Below, one piece after another: positions 34,006 to 42,512 of a DNA stretch of 64,000 nucleotides. The DNA is from a virus, in IMG/VR virus record IMGVR_UViG_3300049491_000829, positions 1 through 64,000 of that record, one strand, 5' to 3'. Positions within the stretch are counted from its first letter, which is position 1; every line of letters starts with the position of its first letter. The notes beneath the pieces were generated by a model that saw only the letters and a list, made by a program, of their open reading frames with translations, was not told the origin of the DNA and searched no databases. Position numbers and translations under genes: made by a program.

Positions 34006-35163
34006 ATGGCTATTAAAGGGCTTACAGACAAAAGTGATAGAAACGACAGAAGCATCTTAGGTAGGATTGAAATAAAGGTATTTAAAGGCGATCGCATGAC
34101 TGGCAGCAAAGGGCAAAGTAATACCCGTGCGGGTGTGACCCTTCAAAAGGATTATCGTATAACCACTGCTAACACAAGGCTGCGAAAGCTACTCGAAGCA
34201 GCGTATGGGAAAGCAAACGAGCAAGGGGATATTCTCACAGATGTACTAAATGTGTATTTTCCTTTTGAAGAGAGCGATCGCACGTTCGCGACAAGTATGA
34301 AAAGTTTCTCAGCTTCAGGACTTGAAATTGTTTGCGATCGCGAGACAATCTCGAAAGAAGTGCAGCAGATGAAAGACGATAAAGGGAATATACATCGTCC
34401 AATTATTGAATGCAGCAAGCCCTGCTTTGTCGCTGGACAGCCTGTTAGCGTTCAATGTCCCAAGGGTTGCAAAGCAGGTGGTGAGTTTTATTTCTATATC
34501 AGAGAGTTATTTGATGCGGATATTATGACCCCATGTTTGATGACAGTACATGGCTATTCAGACATTGATTACATTGGAAATCGTTTAGAGACGCTGCAAG
34601 CTGAGATTGGGAGCATAACAAATAGTCCATTTCCTAGCTTCCAGACCCGACATAAAATACCGTTTACCCTGACACGTGCGAAAATTGGCATAAAACGTCC
34701 AGTTGTTAGCGGACGAGATGACGGATACAAGCGGACTGGGAAAAAAGCAGACGGAGAAACCTGGGCAGTCGAGATAAATCCAGATACTAGATACATGGAG
34801 TTATTGCGAGCTTGGAGGCTCGCAGACGAACTTAAGCGCATGAACATAGCTTTACCCTCTAAAGCGCTCGCAGGGCTACTGCAAGGTGATGCAGCAGCAA
34901 TACAATATATAGATGTCGATGTAGTGGAATCCGTTGCTGTTAAAGCACTACCTGTTGCAATTCAAGAAAGACAAATAACAAGCGAAGAATGGGCGATCGC
35001 AAAGCATCTCTTTGAAGAAAACAATTGGACAAAAAACGCAACAATCCGACTTTTGCAAGAATGCTTTGCAGTCGAAAAAGCGTCTTTGCTCACTATTGAA
35101 CAATTGCGAAGACTAGAAGCGATCGCAGTCGATCCCGATGAGCGCGAATACTGGCAAACTTAA
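34006..35163 (+). CDS. Gp3-like / recombination directionality factor-like protein
   Basis: 385 residues from ATG 34006 (MAIKGLTDKS); a longer frame to 33967 starts at an unlikely codon. The N-terminal AIKGLTDKS / ILGRIEIKV pattern, a Cys-rich zinc region (ECSKPC, VQCPKGC), FYFYIRELF and the SDIDYIGNRLETLQAEIGS / FTLTRAKI part match the Gp3-like (pfam18897-type) family, known as recombination directionality factors and relatives of ssDNA handling proteins. Without an integrase here, a replication or recombination role is more likely than excision. The C-terminal 70 residues are extra. Confidence 0.5.
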   Translation: MAIKGLTDKSDRNDRSILGRIEIKVFKGDRMTGSKGQSNTRAGVTLQKDYRITTANTRLRKLLEAAYGKANEQGDILTDVLNVYFPFEESDRTFATSMKSFSASGLEIVCDRETISKEVQQMKDDKGNIHRPIIECSKPCFVAGQPVSVQCPKGCKAGGEFYFYIRELFDADIMTPCLMTVHGYSDIDYIGNRLETLQAEIGSITNSPFPSFQTRHKIPFTLTRAKIGIKRPVVSGRDDGYKRTGKKADGETWAVEINPDTRYMELLRAWRLADELKRMNIALPSKALAGLLQGDAAAIQYIDVDVVESVAVKALPVAIQERQITSEEWAIAKHLFEENNWTKNATIRLLQECFAVEKASLLTIEQLRRLEAIAVDPDEREYWQT

Positions 35164-35189
35164 AACTGACAATACTATTTTTTACCTGC

Positions 35190-35215
35190 GACTTAGAGAA
35201 ACTTTTCTCTAAGTC
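35190..35215. repeat. Dispersed palindrome, copy 16
   Basis: Centre CT; between converging genes, sharing bases with the stop of 35214-35366. Confidence 0.85.
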
Positions 35216-35366
35216 ATTTTTGTGTGTTTTTACTCTCCAAAAATTTGTCAATAAGCGTGACTATTAAATTATTGACGCTTCTGTTGTCCGCGATCGCGCA
35301 ACGTTTCAACTGTTCTAATTTCTCAGGTTCGACGTAAACAACAACTTTAGGCTTTTTACTAGGCAT
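35214..35366 (-). CDS. Ribbon-helix-helix (Arc/CopG-like) protein
   Basis: 50 residues from MPSKKP at 35366; longer starts to 35384 or 35411 are possible. KVVVYVEPEKLEQLKRCA, then RSVNNLIVTLIDKFLE, is a clear ribbon-helix-helix. Small repressors of this type often control plasmid copy number or partition. Its stop lies within palindrome copy 16. Confidence 0.65.
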   Translation of the reverse strand: MPSKKPKVVVYVEPEKLEQLKRCAIADNRSVNNLIVTLIDKFLESKNTQK

Positions 35367-35522
35367 ACTTGTATACTCTTTCATTCCCCTTTTAGTTTTA
35401 TACAGAAACAAAAAAATATAAAGGGGTTGACACCTTCACACCCCTTGCGCTAATTTAGATGTTAACAGGGTGTTAACAGACTGTTTACACGTTGAGAACA
35501 AGTTGTTTACAGGAGGAGTTTT

Positions 35523-35702
35523 ATGAGTAGATGGACCGTGCAGACAGATAAAAGCTGCAAGGCGATCGCAGAAAGAGTCATGCAAGAGACAGGGATTGAA
35601 TCAATTGGAAAAGTGATTGAGATTTTGTTAATTCGTCATAGCGACGATTTGATAAAGGGCTACAACACTTTTATGTCAAACGTGGCACAGGGGGAGAGAT
35701 GA
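35523..35702 (+). CDS. Small hypothetical protein ahead of membrane genes
   Basis: 59 residues, MSRWTVQTDKSCKAIAERVM at the start, ending MSNVAQGER. An AGGAGGAG ribosome site 6 bases upstream and an ATGA overlap with the next gene show it is real. The pattern suggests a short helical DNA- or protein-binding unit. Function unknown. Confidence 0.7.
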   Translation: MSRWTVQTDKSCKAIAERVMQETGIESIGKVIEILLIRHSDDLIKGYNTFMSNVAQGER

Positions 35703-36139
35703 CGCGAGGTACTAAATATCTCAAACAAGCTTCTCTTGGTGGATTTGGATTGATTTTAATAGCAGCCCCTTGGATTCTGACTGTACCTGGTAGTTTTAAA
35801 GTTTATTCGACAGCAAACAGCTTGCAGACAGAAGCAGGAATCAAAGGAGCGGAGATTGAGCAAGACGAATTAGTTCGTAGACGCAGGGACGTAGAGAGGA
35901 AGGAAACGTCAAAAGCCTTAAAGGCAAATGGTGACTTTCTTCCAAGCCATGACAGATTACGCATGAGCCGTTATTTATACGATGAAAAACGCGATCCTCG
36001 CCCGGATACATCAGGATACCAGAAAGGTGAAACTGTATATGTTTTTGACTCTTCCTGGCAGTGCATAGGGAGAATCAAGGACGGGGAATGGCAATTTAAG
36101 CCACGCTATCAAGGAAACATTTGTAAAGATTTTAACTAA
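35699..36139 (+). CDS. Membrane-anchored hypothetical protein
   Basis: 146 residues. A hydrophobic segment (FGLILIAAPWILTV, about 16-30) anchors the protein, followed by a charged helical region with EIEQDELVRRRRDVERKE and a small beta-rich end (GETVYVFDSSWQ). Coupled to the preceding gene. It may form a complex with the next membrane protein and the P-loop ATPase. Confidence 0.62.
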   Translation: MTRGTKYLKQASLGGFGLILIAAPWILTVPGSFKVYSTANSLQTEAGIKGAEIEQDELVRRRRDVERKETSKALKANGDFLPSHDRLRMSRYLYDEKRDPRPDTSGYQKGETVYVFDSSWQCIGRIKDGEWQFKPRYQGNICKDFN

Positions 36140-36157
36140 TTAAGGAGTATGCCTAAA

Positions 36158-36934
36158 ATGACACAAGCTAGAAGAAGAGGAAGACCACCCCGTAGTGTTG
36201 CAGAAAGCGATAATTTGCCAATGAATCAAACAGAGCAAGACGCATCTACACCTGTGGAAGTATTTGAGCAAGAGCAAAAAGCTAAAGGCATTGGCGGTTG
36301 GATTGAGATTATTGCAGGATGGGTAGTTTTTGTAGTTTCTTTGCCTATTCGTTTTTTTGGCGCGATCGCCGAGCAGTTTGTAAAGCGAGGTGGTCACGGC
36401 ACAAAGATTTTAGGATTTGTCGCGTTTGCAATTGGCATGTTCTTGAGTGCAGATGGAATCTGGCAAACATTCTTTCAAGGAATTCCGTTATTCCCGTGGT
36501 TTGAAGATTCTTGGATTGGCTGGCAAGGCTGGCTCACAATCTGGATTAACCCTGCGTTTTGGGCTTCTTTGGTAATCTCGACGACAATTCAAGTAATCGA
36601 AGCTGGTGCAATTCGAGGAAAAACACCAGGTAAAGCAAGAGCGGAATACGAGAACGTTAAGCATCACACTTTGCCAACGCAACCTAGTCAGGGGATTGAT
36701 TTAGTTCGCGCAGCTTGGAAGGACTATAAAAAGGCTGGGATGACTCAACGCAATCAAAATAGCTTGTTTAGGCTAGTTGTTTGGGGTACTGACGTTGTTA
36801 CTTGTTTTGTAGGGCGTAACCCGTTTGCTTTTACAAGTCCAGGAATGATACTTGCTTGTTTTGCTTACAACATTTTTACAATCCTTGCTGCTGAACACGG
36901 CTACAACATTTGGAAGGAAATGAAAGAAGACTAA
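36158..36934 (+). CDS. Polytopic membrane protein
   Basis: 258 residues from ATG 36158, chosen since AAGGAG lies 10 bases upstream (ATG 36149 is too close). A basic N-terminus (RRRGRPPRS, AT-hook-like) is followed by about four hydrophobic segments (IIAGWVVFVVSLPIRFF, ILGFVAFAIGMFLS, INPAFWASLVISTTI, and one near the C-terminus). The AT-hook-like start could touch DNA at the membrane. Not recognised; linked to the ATPase by position. Confidence 0.65.
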   Translation: MTQARRRGRPPRSVAESDNLPMNQTEQDASTPVEVFEQEQKAKGIGGWIEIIAGWVVFVVSLPIRFFGAIAEQFVKRGGHGTKILGFVAFAIGMFLSADGIWQTFFQGIPLFPWFEDSWIGWQGWLTIWINPAFWASLVISTTIQVIEAGAIRGKTPGKARAEYENVKHHTLPTQPSQGIDLVRAAWKDYKKAGMTQRNQNSLFRLVVWGTDVVTCFVGRNPFAFTSPGMILACFAYNIFTILAAEHGYNIWKEMKED

Positions 36935-37042
36935 GACTACGCGATCGTTGTAAAGCGGTGTTTTTAACACATCGCTGATAGGACAGCAACCAAGTTCGAT
37001 GCTTGGGCGATCGCTTTAGCGGCATCCTTGATGTATCGCTTT

Positions 37043-37067
37043 CACTTAGAGAAACTTTTCCCTAAGT
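37043..37067. repeat. Dispersed palindrome, copy 17
   Basis: Centre CT; in the leader of the P-loop ATPase gene. Confidence 0.85.
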
Positions 37068-37085
37068 CACTATACGAGATTTTAT

Positions 37086-37097
37086 AAATACAGGTCA
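37086..37097 (+). promoter_or_regulatory. Leader motif AAATACAGGTCA, copy 1
   Basis: Same 12-base leader occurs at 41683, 44897 and 46321. It lies 9 bases before the ATG and includes an AGG that could bind the ribosome. Confidence 0.5.
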
Positions 37098-37105
37098 TCA
37101 TTATT

Positions 37106-39148
37106 ATGGATAACAATCTACCAAAACTTGATTCTCGCGAAATGACGCGATTAAAGAGTGAGTATCCAAGTCTTGCTCATTTGGAAGCTGGAGATACAGC
37201 GCGATGGCTAACAATTCGACGCGAGGATTTATTAAGTAAAGCACGAGACGACAGAACAGGGATGAACTTGAGTAAGACTATTACGATGGCAGGCGCGATC
37301 GCAGGTGGTCTTTGTTACGCTGTAAGTCCGCTTGGTGTAGCAGGTGCGATCGTCTCTGGCATTGGTTATGCTTGGGCTGTTGCTCAAGACATGAATGATA
37401 GCCATATATTTGCGCCTTTGCCTTTTGTTCGTGGCGATTTTTTTGAATTTCTCCAAGCAATGGGCGATGCTGAGATGCGGGAAGAATATTTCAGCCATCA
37501 AAACGAGCAAGCTGACTTGATGGGGCATTTAGAGCCATTTGAGCGTAAGGAATACGCAATGCTCGCTGTCCATACTCACACGTTATCGGATTATTTGGAG
37601 CAGATTGAAGAAGGTAAGCGATTTTACGCTTATAGATGGCTGCTGCAATGGTTTGTCCAACTCCAAGGGAATGTACCTGGTGTTGAGGAATTACACAGTC
37701 ATATGAGAAGCGTCAAAGTCGATTCAGCAATTAACTATCAGCACGTCAAAGCATTGCGATCTCAACAAGAGCAAATCGCGCAAATAACTGGCATTCCAGG
37801 ATTGTCTAGTCCGTTGCAAACTGTAAGTTTACCTCAAGCTCAAACTGTGAGTTTACCGACTGCTCAAGCTGCTAGCATTCCTGGTTTATCAAAAGTAGAA
37901 TCTTCCACAGCACAATCTGCAAATTCTCAACAGTCTAACGAAACAATCAAGCAAACGCAAGCAAAAGCTCAGAAGATTATTGAGAAACTGGAAACAGACG
38001 GATTTGAGATTAGAGAAATAATGGCAGGGCAGATTATTGGCATAGCTGGTACTCAACGCGGAGGTAAAGGGACGCTTGCTGGACTTTGTGCAGTGTTAAA
38101 TCTTGCAATTGACTCAACACAGACTGTTGAGTATTTCACATCAGGGGTTGACGTTTATCCTTTTAAATGTCGTTTGCACTGCGCTTTGAGTTATCCCAAT
38201 CTAGATATTCAAGACGCTGACAAGCAAGTTGCTCGTGATTTGCTTGCATTCCTCAAAAAGCTTGCAAATAGCGAACCATATTCGCAAACTGGTTTAATCC
38301 TTGTCATTGACGAATGTTTGACTTTGCTCGGACAACTCGAAGCAAAGGACAGAGCATGGGCTATCAAATATCTTCTTTCCAATTCTGCAAAAACAGGTGC
38401 TTGCATCATCATGGTGCTTCACGCGAATAACTTGACTGCGATCGCTGGCGAAGAAACGTCAGGCATGGCTGCAACATTTCAAGAGTCAGTTCACTTTATT
38501 GGTTGTAAAGCTCAAAGTGTTCCAATGCCTAACAATCCTATGCGTTCAATGAACGTTGCATCAGGCGAATACTTTATAGCGGATGTGAAAAATTTTGGCA
38601 AAGCGATCGCAGATGGTGAACTTGGACAAGTACCTGGCTGGCTCAAAAAAGAAATCCACCCCGGTAGCAAACAACCCGATCCTGTGCGATCGCTTCTCAA
38701 GTTTTTCCCAGAACTTGAAGACTGCGATCGCTCTTCAGTCATCCTTGGTGGAAACGTTGCTCTAAGTAGTGAAAGTGATGATTGGGACATGGACTATACA
38801 GACGAAGTAGTTTTGCAGCGCGATCGTACCCCTGTTCAAGTAGTAGAAGAAGTCAAAGACAAAGTAAAGAATGAAACACAATTCGACAAAGACGAATCTT
38901 ACGAGGATGACGAAAGATTTATCTCTAAAGCTACGTCAATTATAGTTGCATACATGAATGAGAAAAAAATGTCTAACTTTGAGCGAAAAGACACAAGGAA
39001 ACTCAGAGAAATTTATAAATTTCGCTCAAAGCTTGTAGGTAGGCATTTGAACATTAGTGAGATGGACAGAGTTATAAATAAGCTTATTCTTGACGGCTAT
39101 ATGGAAAAGAATGGAGATAACTTTATTTTTACCCTTGATGAAGATTAA
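37106..39148 (+). CDS. Membrane-associated P-loop ATPase (HerA/coupling-protein-like)
   Basis: 680 residues. Hydrophobic segments at about 60-95 could cross the membrane. Residues about 310-500 form a P-loop ATPase: Walker A AGTQRGGKGTLAG (near 315) and Walker B LILVIDECL (near 396-404), followed by NSAKTGACIIMVLHANN. The C-terminus has a winged-helix-like region. Motifs suggest a DNA-translocating or coupling ATPase of the HerA/FtsK/VirD4 class; such genes are common on cyanobacterial plasmids. Could serve DNA transfer, segregation or packaging of the plasmid form. No relaxase is seen, so conjugation is only a possibility. Confidence 0.62.
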   Translation: MDNNLPKLDSREMTRLKSEYPSLAHLEAGDTARWLTIRREDLLSKARDDRTGMNLSKTITMAGAIAGGLCYAVSPLGVAGAIVSGIGYAWAVAQDMNDSHIFAPLPFVRGDFFEFLQAMGDAEMREEYFSHQNEQADLMGHLEPFERKEYAMLAVHTHTLSDYLEQIEEGKRFYAYRWLLQWFVQLQGNVPGVEELHSHMRSVKVDSAINYQHVKALRSQQEQIAQITGIPGLSSPLQTVSLPQAQTVSLPTAQAASIPGLSKVESSTAQSANSQQSNETIKQTQAKAQKIIEKLETDGFEIREIMAGQIIGIAGTQRGGKGTLAGLCAVLNLAIDSTQTVEYFTSGVDVYPFKCRLHCALSYPNLDIQDADKQVARDLLAFLKKLANSEPYSQTGLILVIDECLTLLGQLEAKDRAWAIKYLLSNSAKTGACIIMVLHANNLTAIAGEETSGMAATFQESVHFIGCKAQSVPMPNNPMRSMNVASGEYFIADVKNFGKAIADGELGQVPGWLKKEIHPGSKQPDPVRSLLKFFPELEDCDRSSVILGGNVALSSESDDWDMDYTDEVVLQRDRTPVQVVEEVKDKVKNETQFDKDESYEDDERFISKATSIIVAYMNEKKMSNFERKDTRKLREIYKFRSKLVGRHLNISEMDRVINKLILDGYMEKNGDNFIFTLDED

Positions 39149-39177
39149 CTAACATTAATTCCTTTTAGGGTTAATAA

Positions 39178-39434
39178 ATGGGACGAGTGGGACGGATGGG
39201 ACGACACCCCAAAAACCCCTTGTTTTTACCCTCGTCCCACTCGTCCCACGTCCCACGTCCCAACCGTCCCAAGTGACGCAAATCCTTACACAGCAAGTCG
39301 TCCCACCTCGTCCCATTATTATTTTTTGATTTATAACCAGACGACGATATAAGTCATGAGTCGTCCCACTCGTCCCAAGTCGCCGTCCCAACCGTCCCAA
39401 GTGACGCAATCCCTTACACAGCAAGTCGTCCCAC
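39178..39434. repeat. GTCCCA iteron array with a 51-bp direct repeat (candidate centromere)
   Basis: Fifteen copies of GTCCCA: three inverted (39179, 39188, 39197) and twelve direct (from 39234 to 39428). A 51-bp block is repeated nearly perfectly at 39256-39306 and 39384-39434. It lies upstream of parM. No gene is credible within. Likely binding sites for a partition or replication protein. Confidence 0.72.
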
Positions 39435-39491
39435 TCCGTTAAGCTAACTTTTTAAAGTTTTTACACAAATCATCATCAGGAGTTCAATAAA

Positions 39492-39836
39492 ATGGATAGT
39501 TTCTATCAATTAATACCCGCTACAAATCCAGTAGCAATTAGACAACAAAGAATATGGTGTAATTGCTTGTTGCTGTTGCCAGATGATGTTAGAAATAGCA
39601 CTCCATTACTAACAGTTGAAAGATGTCACGGTAACTTTGTTTTAGGCTTTTCTCAGATGCCAATACTAGGCGAGAAATTTCCTTTTGAGGGTCAAATTTG
39701 GGAAGTAGTCAAACACCCGATACAGTTTCCAAGTAGATACAAAACCAGGTCAAAAAAGAAACCCGCGATCGTAATTACTAAGTGGGCTTGTAGCTATAAC
39801 AATGATGAAGAGATGATGCAATTTTTGCTTGATTGA
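39492..39836 (+). CDS. Hypothetical protein upstream of parM
   Basis: 114 residues. Beta-rich N-terminus with RIWCNCLLLLPDDVRNS, a FPFEGQIWEVVKHPIQFPS stretch, and a basic RYKTRSKKKPAIV segment. Lies between two repeat arrays and before the partition genes. Family unknown. Confidence 0.55.
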   Translation: MDSFYQLIPATNPVAIRQQRIWCNCLLLLPDDVRNSTPLLTVERCHGNFVLGFSQMPILGEKFPFEGQIWEVVKHPIQFPSRYKTRSKKKPAIVITKWACSYNNDEEMMQFLLD

Positions 39837-39862
39837 ATTGTTATTTAGTCAAAAATAGCTAG

Positions 39863-39890
39863 CCAAACACAGCCAAATATAGCCAAAGGT
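39863..39890. repeat. Short AGCCAAA repeats upstream of parM
   Basis: Three AGCCAAA copies at about 10-bp spacing lie upstream of the parM start, as helically phased sites. They could be the operator or centromere for the ParR-like protein. Confidence 0.5.
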
Positions 39891-39968
39891 AAGTATTAAT
39901 GCTCATGGCAATTTTGCCATATTTAGCCTAAAGTTGTCTGTACAACGCCAAAAGGAGGCAAAACAAAA

Positions 39969-41057
39969 GTGAACCAAAAAACAGCTAATTCTACTGCTCC
40001 ACCGACTATTTATATTAGTGCGGACTTTGGAAACCATTTTACAAAAATGATGATTACCCGCCCTCAAGAATCTACATCTACAGTGGTCGTGAATAGTGGA
40101 TTAATGTTCGATCAACCGGAAAAAGGTGTTATTTACGATCCCAAAGACTCGGACGTATTTTATTGTAAGTACGGATCGAAAGCATGGAGAGAAAAGTCTT
40201 GGTTTCCTCATCCCAAAGGTGTACGTCCGTTCAATCTTAACGGCACAGAGTTTTGTCAAGGGGACAACGCAAAAGGTATGCTTGCTTTTCCTTTGTTGAT
40301 TGGTAACGCTTGGGATTATTTACAAGACGGCGACACGATCGCACTCAACGCAACTACTCAGAACATCCATACGACGAGAGATGTAATGATTGCTCAATTA
40401 GAAGGAATTCACACGATTACTTATAACGGTGAGCCTAAAAAGCTGACAATCTTAAAGCCTGAAGTGTTAGCAGAAGGAATTGGGGCTTTACTCCACCAAG
40501 GCAGCAAAAAAACAGACGTAACCACACTACTAGATATTGGAGGAGATACTGTAATTGTCAGCATATTTGCTGGGTTAAGGCTAAAAGGTGACGTGATACC
40601 AATGCCAGGACTAGGCACAAACTTTTTTGTATCGGAAATGATGGGTAATGGGGAAGTTTCTAAAATCTTAAGCAGACAGCCTCATAATCATGATGAGTGC
40701 TTGGAAATTGTTCGCGGAAAGACATTTGTAAACGCGGACGGGATAGAGCTAGATTTTAAACCCGCTATTAGGAAAATGTCGGAAGCGTGGCTACATGAAA
40801 TCTTTACCCGTGTTATTGACCCTTACAAATTACGGATTAACGAGTCAAATATCAGACTTGCAACTGGCGGAGCCGTGCATATTCACGGTATTAGTGATTG
40901 TCTCAAAGCAAAAGGTTACACAACTCTTAAGGACGGGCAAAAGGCAAACGTAAAAGGCATACACGCTAGATTGCTAAGTAGTCACAATATTGCGCCTGTA
41001 GAAGTTAAAAAGGCAAAAAAACCAGCAAAGGCAGTCAAGGATGCAACAAATGACTAA
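39969..41057 (+). CDS. parM: ParM-like actin-type partition ATPase
   Basis: 362 residues from GTG, with an AAGGAGG ribosome site. The actin-fold motifs are YISADFGNHFTK (phosphate 1, about 15-26), LLDIGGDTVIVSI (phosphate 2, about 187-199) and LATGGAVH (adenosine, near 297-304). ParM-type proteins form filaments that push plasmid copies apart. The parR-like gene follows with an 8-base overlap. This supports stable inheritance as a plasmid. Confidence 0.8.
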   Translation: MNQKTANSTAPPTIYISADFGNHFTKMMITRPQESTSTVVVNSGLMFDQPEKGVIYDPKDSDVFYCKYGSKAWREKSWFPHPKGVRPFNLNGTEFCQGDNAKGMLAFPLLIGNAWDYLQDGDTIALNATTQNIHTTRDVMIAQLEGIHTITYNGEPKKLTILKPEVLAEGIGALLHQGSKKTDVTTLLDIGGDTVIVSIFAGLRLKGDVIPMPGLGTNFFVSEMMGNGEVSKILSRQPHNHDECLEIVRGKTFVNADGIELDFKPAIRKMSEAWLHEIFTRVIDPYKLRINESNIRLATGGAVHIHGISDCLKAKGYTTLKDGQKANVKGIHARLLSSHNIAPVEVKKAKKPAKAVKDATND

Positions 41058-41295
41058 ACGCAAGGAGGTAGAAAAAACTAGAATTTATATCAAAAAATAC
41101 CTCGTAGACATGGTGCGCGATCGCTTTCCTACTCTTGTTGGATATTCAGACTCAGAAGTTGTAGAGTATGCGCTGTCTTTTCAGCTTAACTCTACACCTC
41201 AGCCAAAGATTTTGCAGCCTGTGACTTCTGCGATATCACAACCAAACGAAACAGAAGAAGATGAGTACGTTGATATTAACGATGAGCTTGATTAA
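41050..41295 (+). CDS. ParR-like DNA-binding protein
   Basis: 81 residues from ATG 41050, the ATG with better spacing to AAGG; an alternative starts at 41041. The N-terminal part (EKTRIYIKKYLVDMVRD, then YSDSEVVEYALSF) is a ribbon-helix-helix; the C-terminus is acidic and unstructured, suited to contact ParM. Order and overlap with parM fit a ParMR pair. Symbol not assigned as identity is by context. Confidence 0.62.
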   Translation: MTKRKEVEKTRIYIKKYLVDMVRDRFPTLVGYSDSEVVEYALSFQLNSTPQPKILQPVTSAISQPNETEEDEYVDINDELD

Positions 41296-41308
41296 ACAAA
41301 GGATTTTT

Positions 41309-41551
41309 ATGATTACGGCTGCACAATGGCTTAAAAATAATGCGTATGAGTTAACTGCTTACCAAAAACATCGCTTTTCTGCGATCGCATCTGCGCTGTA
41401 TACTGTTGAGTTCAAGCAAGAGCCTTACACGACGGGCGAATTAGTTAGCAGCAAGCGAAGCGGAGTTAACGTATACGATCCCAGAAATAAAATAGTTGAG
41501 AAATGCTTGCTTACTGCTTTTAAGACCGCCCAAGGTCTTGCAGACCAATAA
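41309..41551 (+). CDS. Small hypothetical protein after parMR
   Basis: 80 residues from ATG 41309 (MITAAQWLKNN), preceded by AAAGG. Helical N-terminus and a basic loop (SSKRSGVNVYDPRNK). Probably the last gene of the par unit, ended by palindrome copy 18. Unknown. Confidence 0.58.
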   Translation: MITAAQWLKNNAYELTAYQKHRFSAIASALYTVEFKQEPYTTGELVSSKRSGVNVYDPRNKIVEKCLLTAFKTAQGLADQ

Positions 41552-41591
41552 CAAAAAAAAAACAAGCGATCGCTCAAAATCCCCAATAAAT

Positions 41592-41623
41592 AAGCACTTA
41601 GAGAAACTTTTCCCTAAGTGCTT
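41592..41623. repeat. Dispersed palindrome, copy 18, extended stem with T run
   Basis: Centre CT; arms extended to 15 bases by AAG/CTT and followed by eight T on the plus strand. This copy should work as an intrinsic terminator. Confidence 0.85.
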
Positions 41624-41643
41624 ATTTTTTTTCTTCTCACTCC

Positions 41644-41672
41644 TTGCGCTTTTATGTCGTGTGTGACATACT
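41644..41672 (+). promoter_or_regulatory. Promoter with shared operator, upstream of 41702 gene
   Basis: -35 TTGCGC (41644), 17-bp spacer, -10 CATACT (41667-41672). Perfect dyad TATGTC-GTGTGT-GACATA. Leader motif AAATACAGGTCA follows at 41683. Confidence 0.78.
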
Positions 41673-41701
41673 TTAAGAATAGAAATACAGGTCACGAATT
41701 T

Positions 41702-42331
41702 ATGAAGCTTAACAACGAATACAAACGCCAGGTTTACAAAATGATGGATAGCGCTGGAATAGCGCGATCGAACGCTTCGAGCTTTGGCAATTTAACAAAG
41801 TTTGAGACTTGGCAAAGAATTGAAGTGCATTGCAGAATTAAAAATGAAGACTGGGTTGTATGTCCAATTCCAGCTTTAATCGCGGAGGATTCCTGGACAG
41901 TGAAATCTGAAGAAGTTTTGGAAACCCAGGAACAACCAACATCAATCCAGTTGTTTGAGCCAATCTCGAAGCCAGCGATTAAGCAGTTTGATGTTAATGA
42001 GTATTTCCCAGAAACGGACTACAGCCTTGATGATTTATTAGCAGAACTAGAAAATAAAGGACAAGCGCCCAAACTCATCAAGGGACAATCTGAAACAATC
42101 GACTTTGCCCAGTTTGAGGGAGCGTCTTCTACTCCAGCGTCAATTTCAAAGCAAGCGGAAAACTTGGGAGACGAAGAGGAAGAAGTACAGCGCTGGTATG
42201 AGAAACCTGTTGCGATCGCGGGAATCATTGCAGCTTTATTTTTTGCAAGTATGGGATTAACAATAGGATATAGAGCAATCAACGGTGTGCCATCAAGGGG
42301 GGAGATTGGGGAAGTTCGAGCAATTAACTGA
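41702..42331 (+). CDS. Hypothetical protein with C-terminal membrane segment
   Basis: 209 residues from ATG 41702. N-terminal helical and basic part, an acidic middle (SLDDLLAELENKG), and a C-terminal hydrophobic segment (about 178-196, VAIAGIIAALFFASMGLTIG) that would anchor it in the membrane with the long N-terminal part in the cytoplasm. Driven by an operator-bearing promoter. Function unknown. Confidence 0.62.
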   Translation: MKLNNEYKRQVYKMMDSAGIARSNASSFGNLTKFETWQRIEVHCRIKNEDWVVCPIPALIAEDSWTVKSEEVLETQEQPTSIQLFEPISKPAIKQFDVNEYFPETDYSLDDLLAELENKGQAPKLIKGQSETIDFAQFEGASSTPASISKQAENLGDEEEEVQRWYEKPVAIAGIIAALFFASMGLTIGYRAINGVPSRGEIGEVRAIN

Positions 42332-42512
42332 ATTAGCTGATTTTTACGGTTTTGACTTGCGGGATATCTCAAACAATTTGGGGTACAAAGACCGGAAACG
42401 AGCTACATACGGACTGTACGATCGCAGGGACAATACTCTTGCTTGCAGCTACAGCACTTTTACGCAGATTAAAAATTATTTAAGGAGATTTCAAAGTGCA
42501 AAATCAAATTGA
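42285..42512 (+). CDS. Small putative DNA-binding protein
   Basis: 75 residues from GTG 42285, overlapping the preceding gene; a TTG at 42306 is an alternative. ELADFYGFDLRDISNNLGYK and RATYGLYDRRDNT look like a helix-turn-helix unit. Function unknown; start uncertain. Confidence 0.5.
   Translation: MCHQGGRLGKFEQLTELADFYGFDLRDISNNLGYKDRKRATYGLYDRRDNTLACSYSTFTQIKNYLRRFQSAKSN

Noticed and set aside
39155-39424. Minus-strand open frame of 89 residues rich in RLGRRLGTSGT
   Set aside because: It is a reading of the GTCCCA repeat array, with no homology or ribosome site.
41592-41623. All palindromes are plain terminators
   Set aside because: Most copies lack a T run, several lie upstream of genes or in coding sequence, and two sit beside good terminators.
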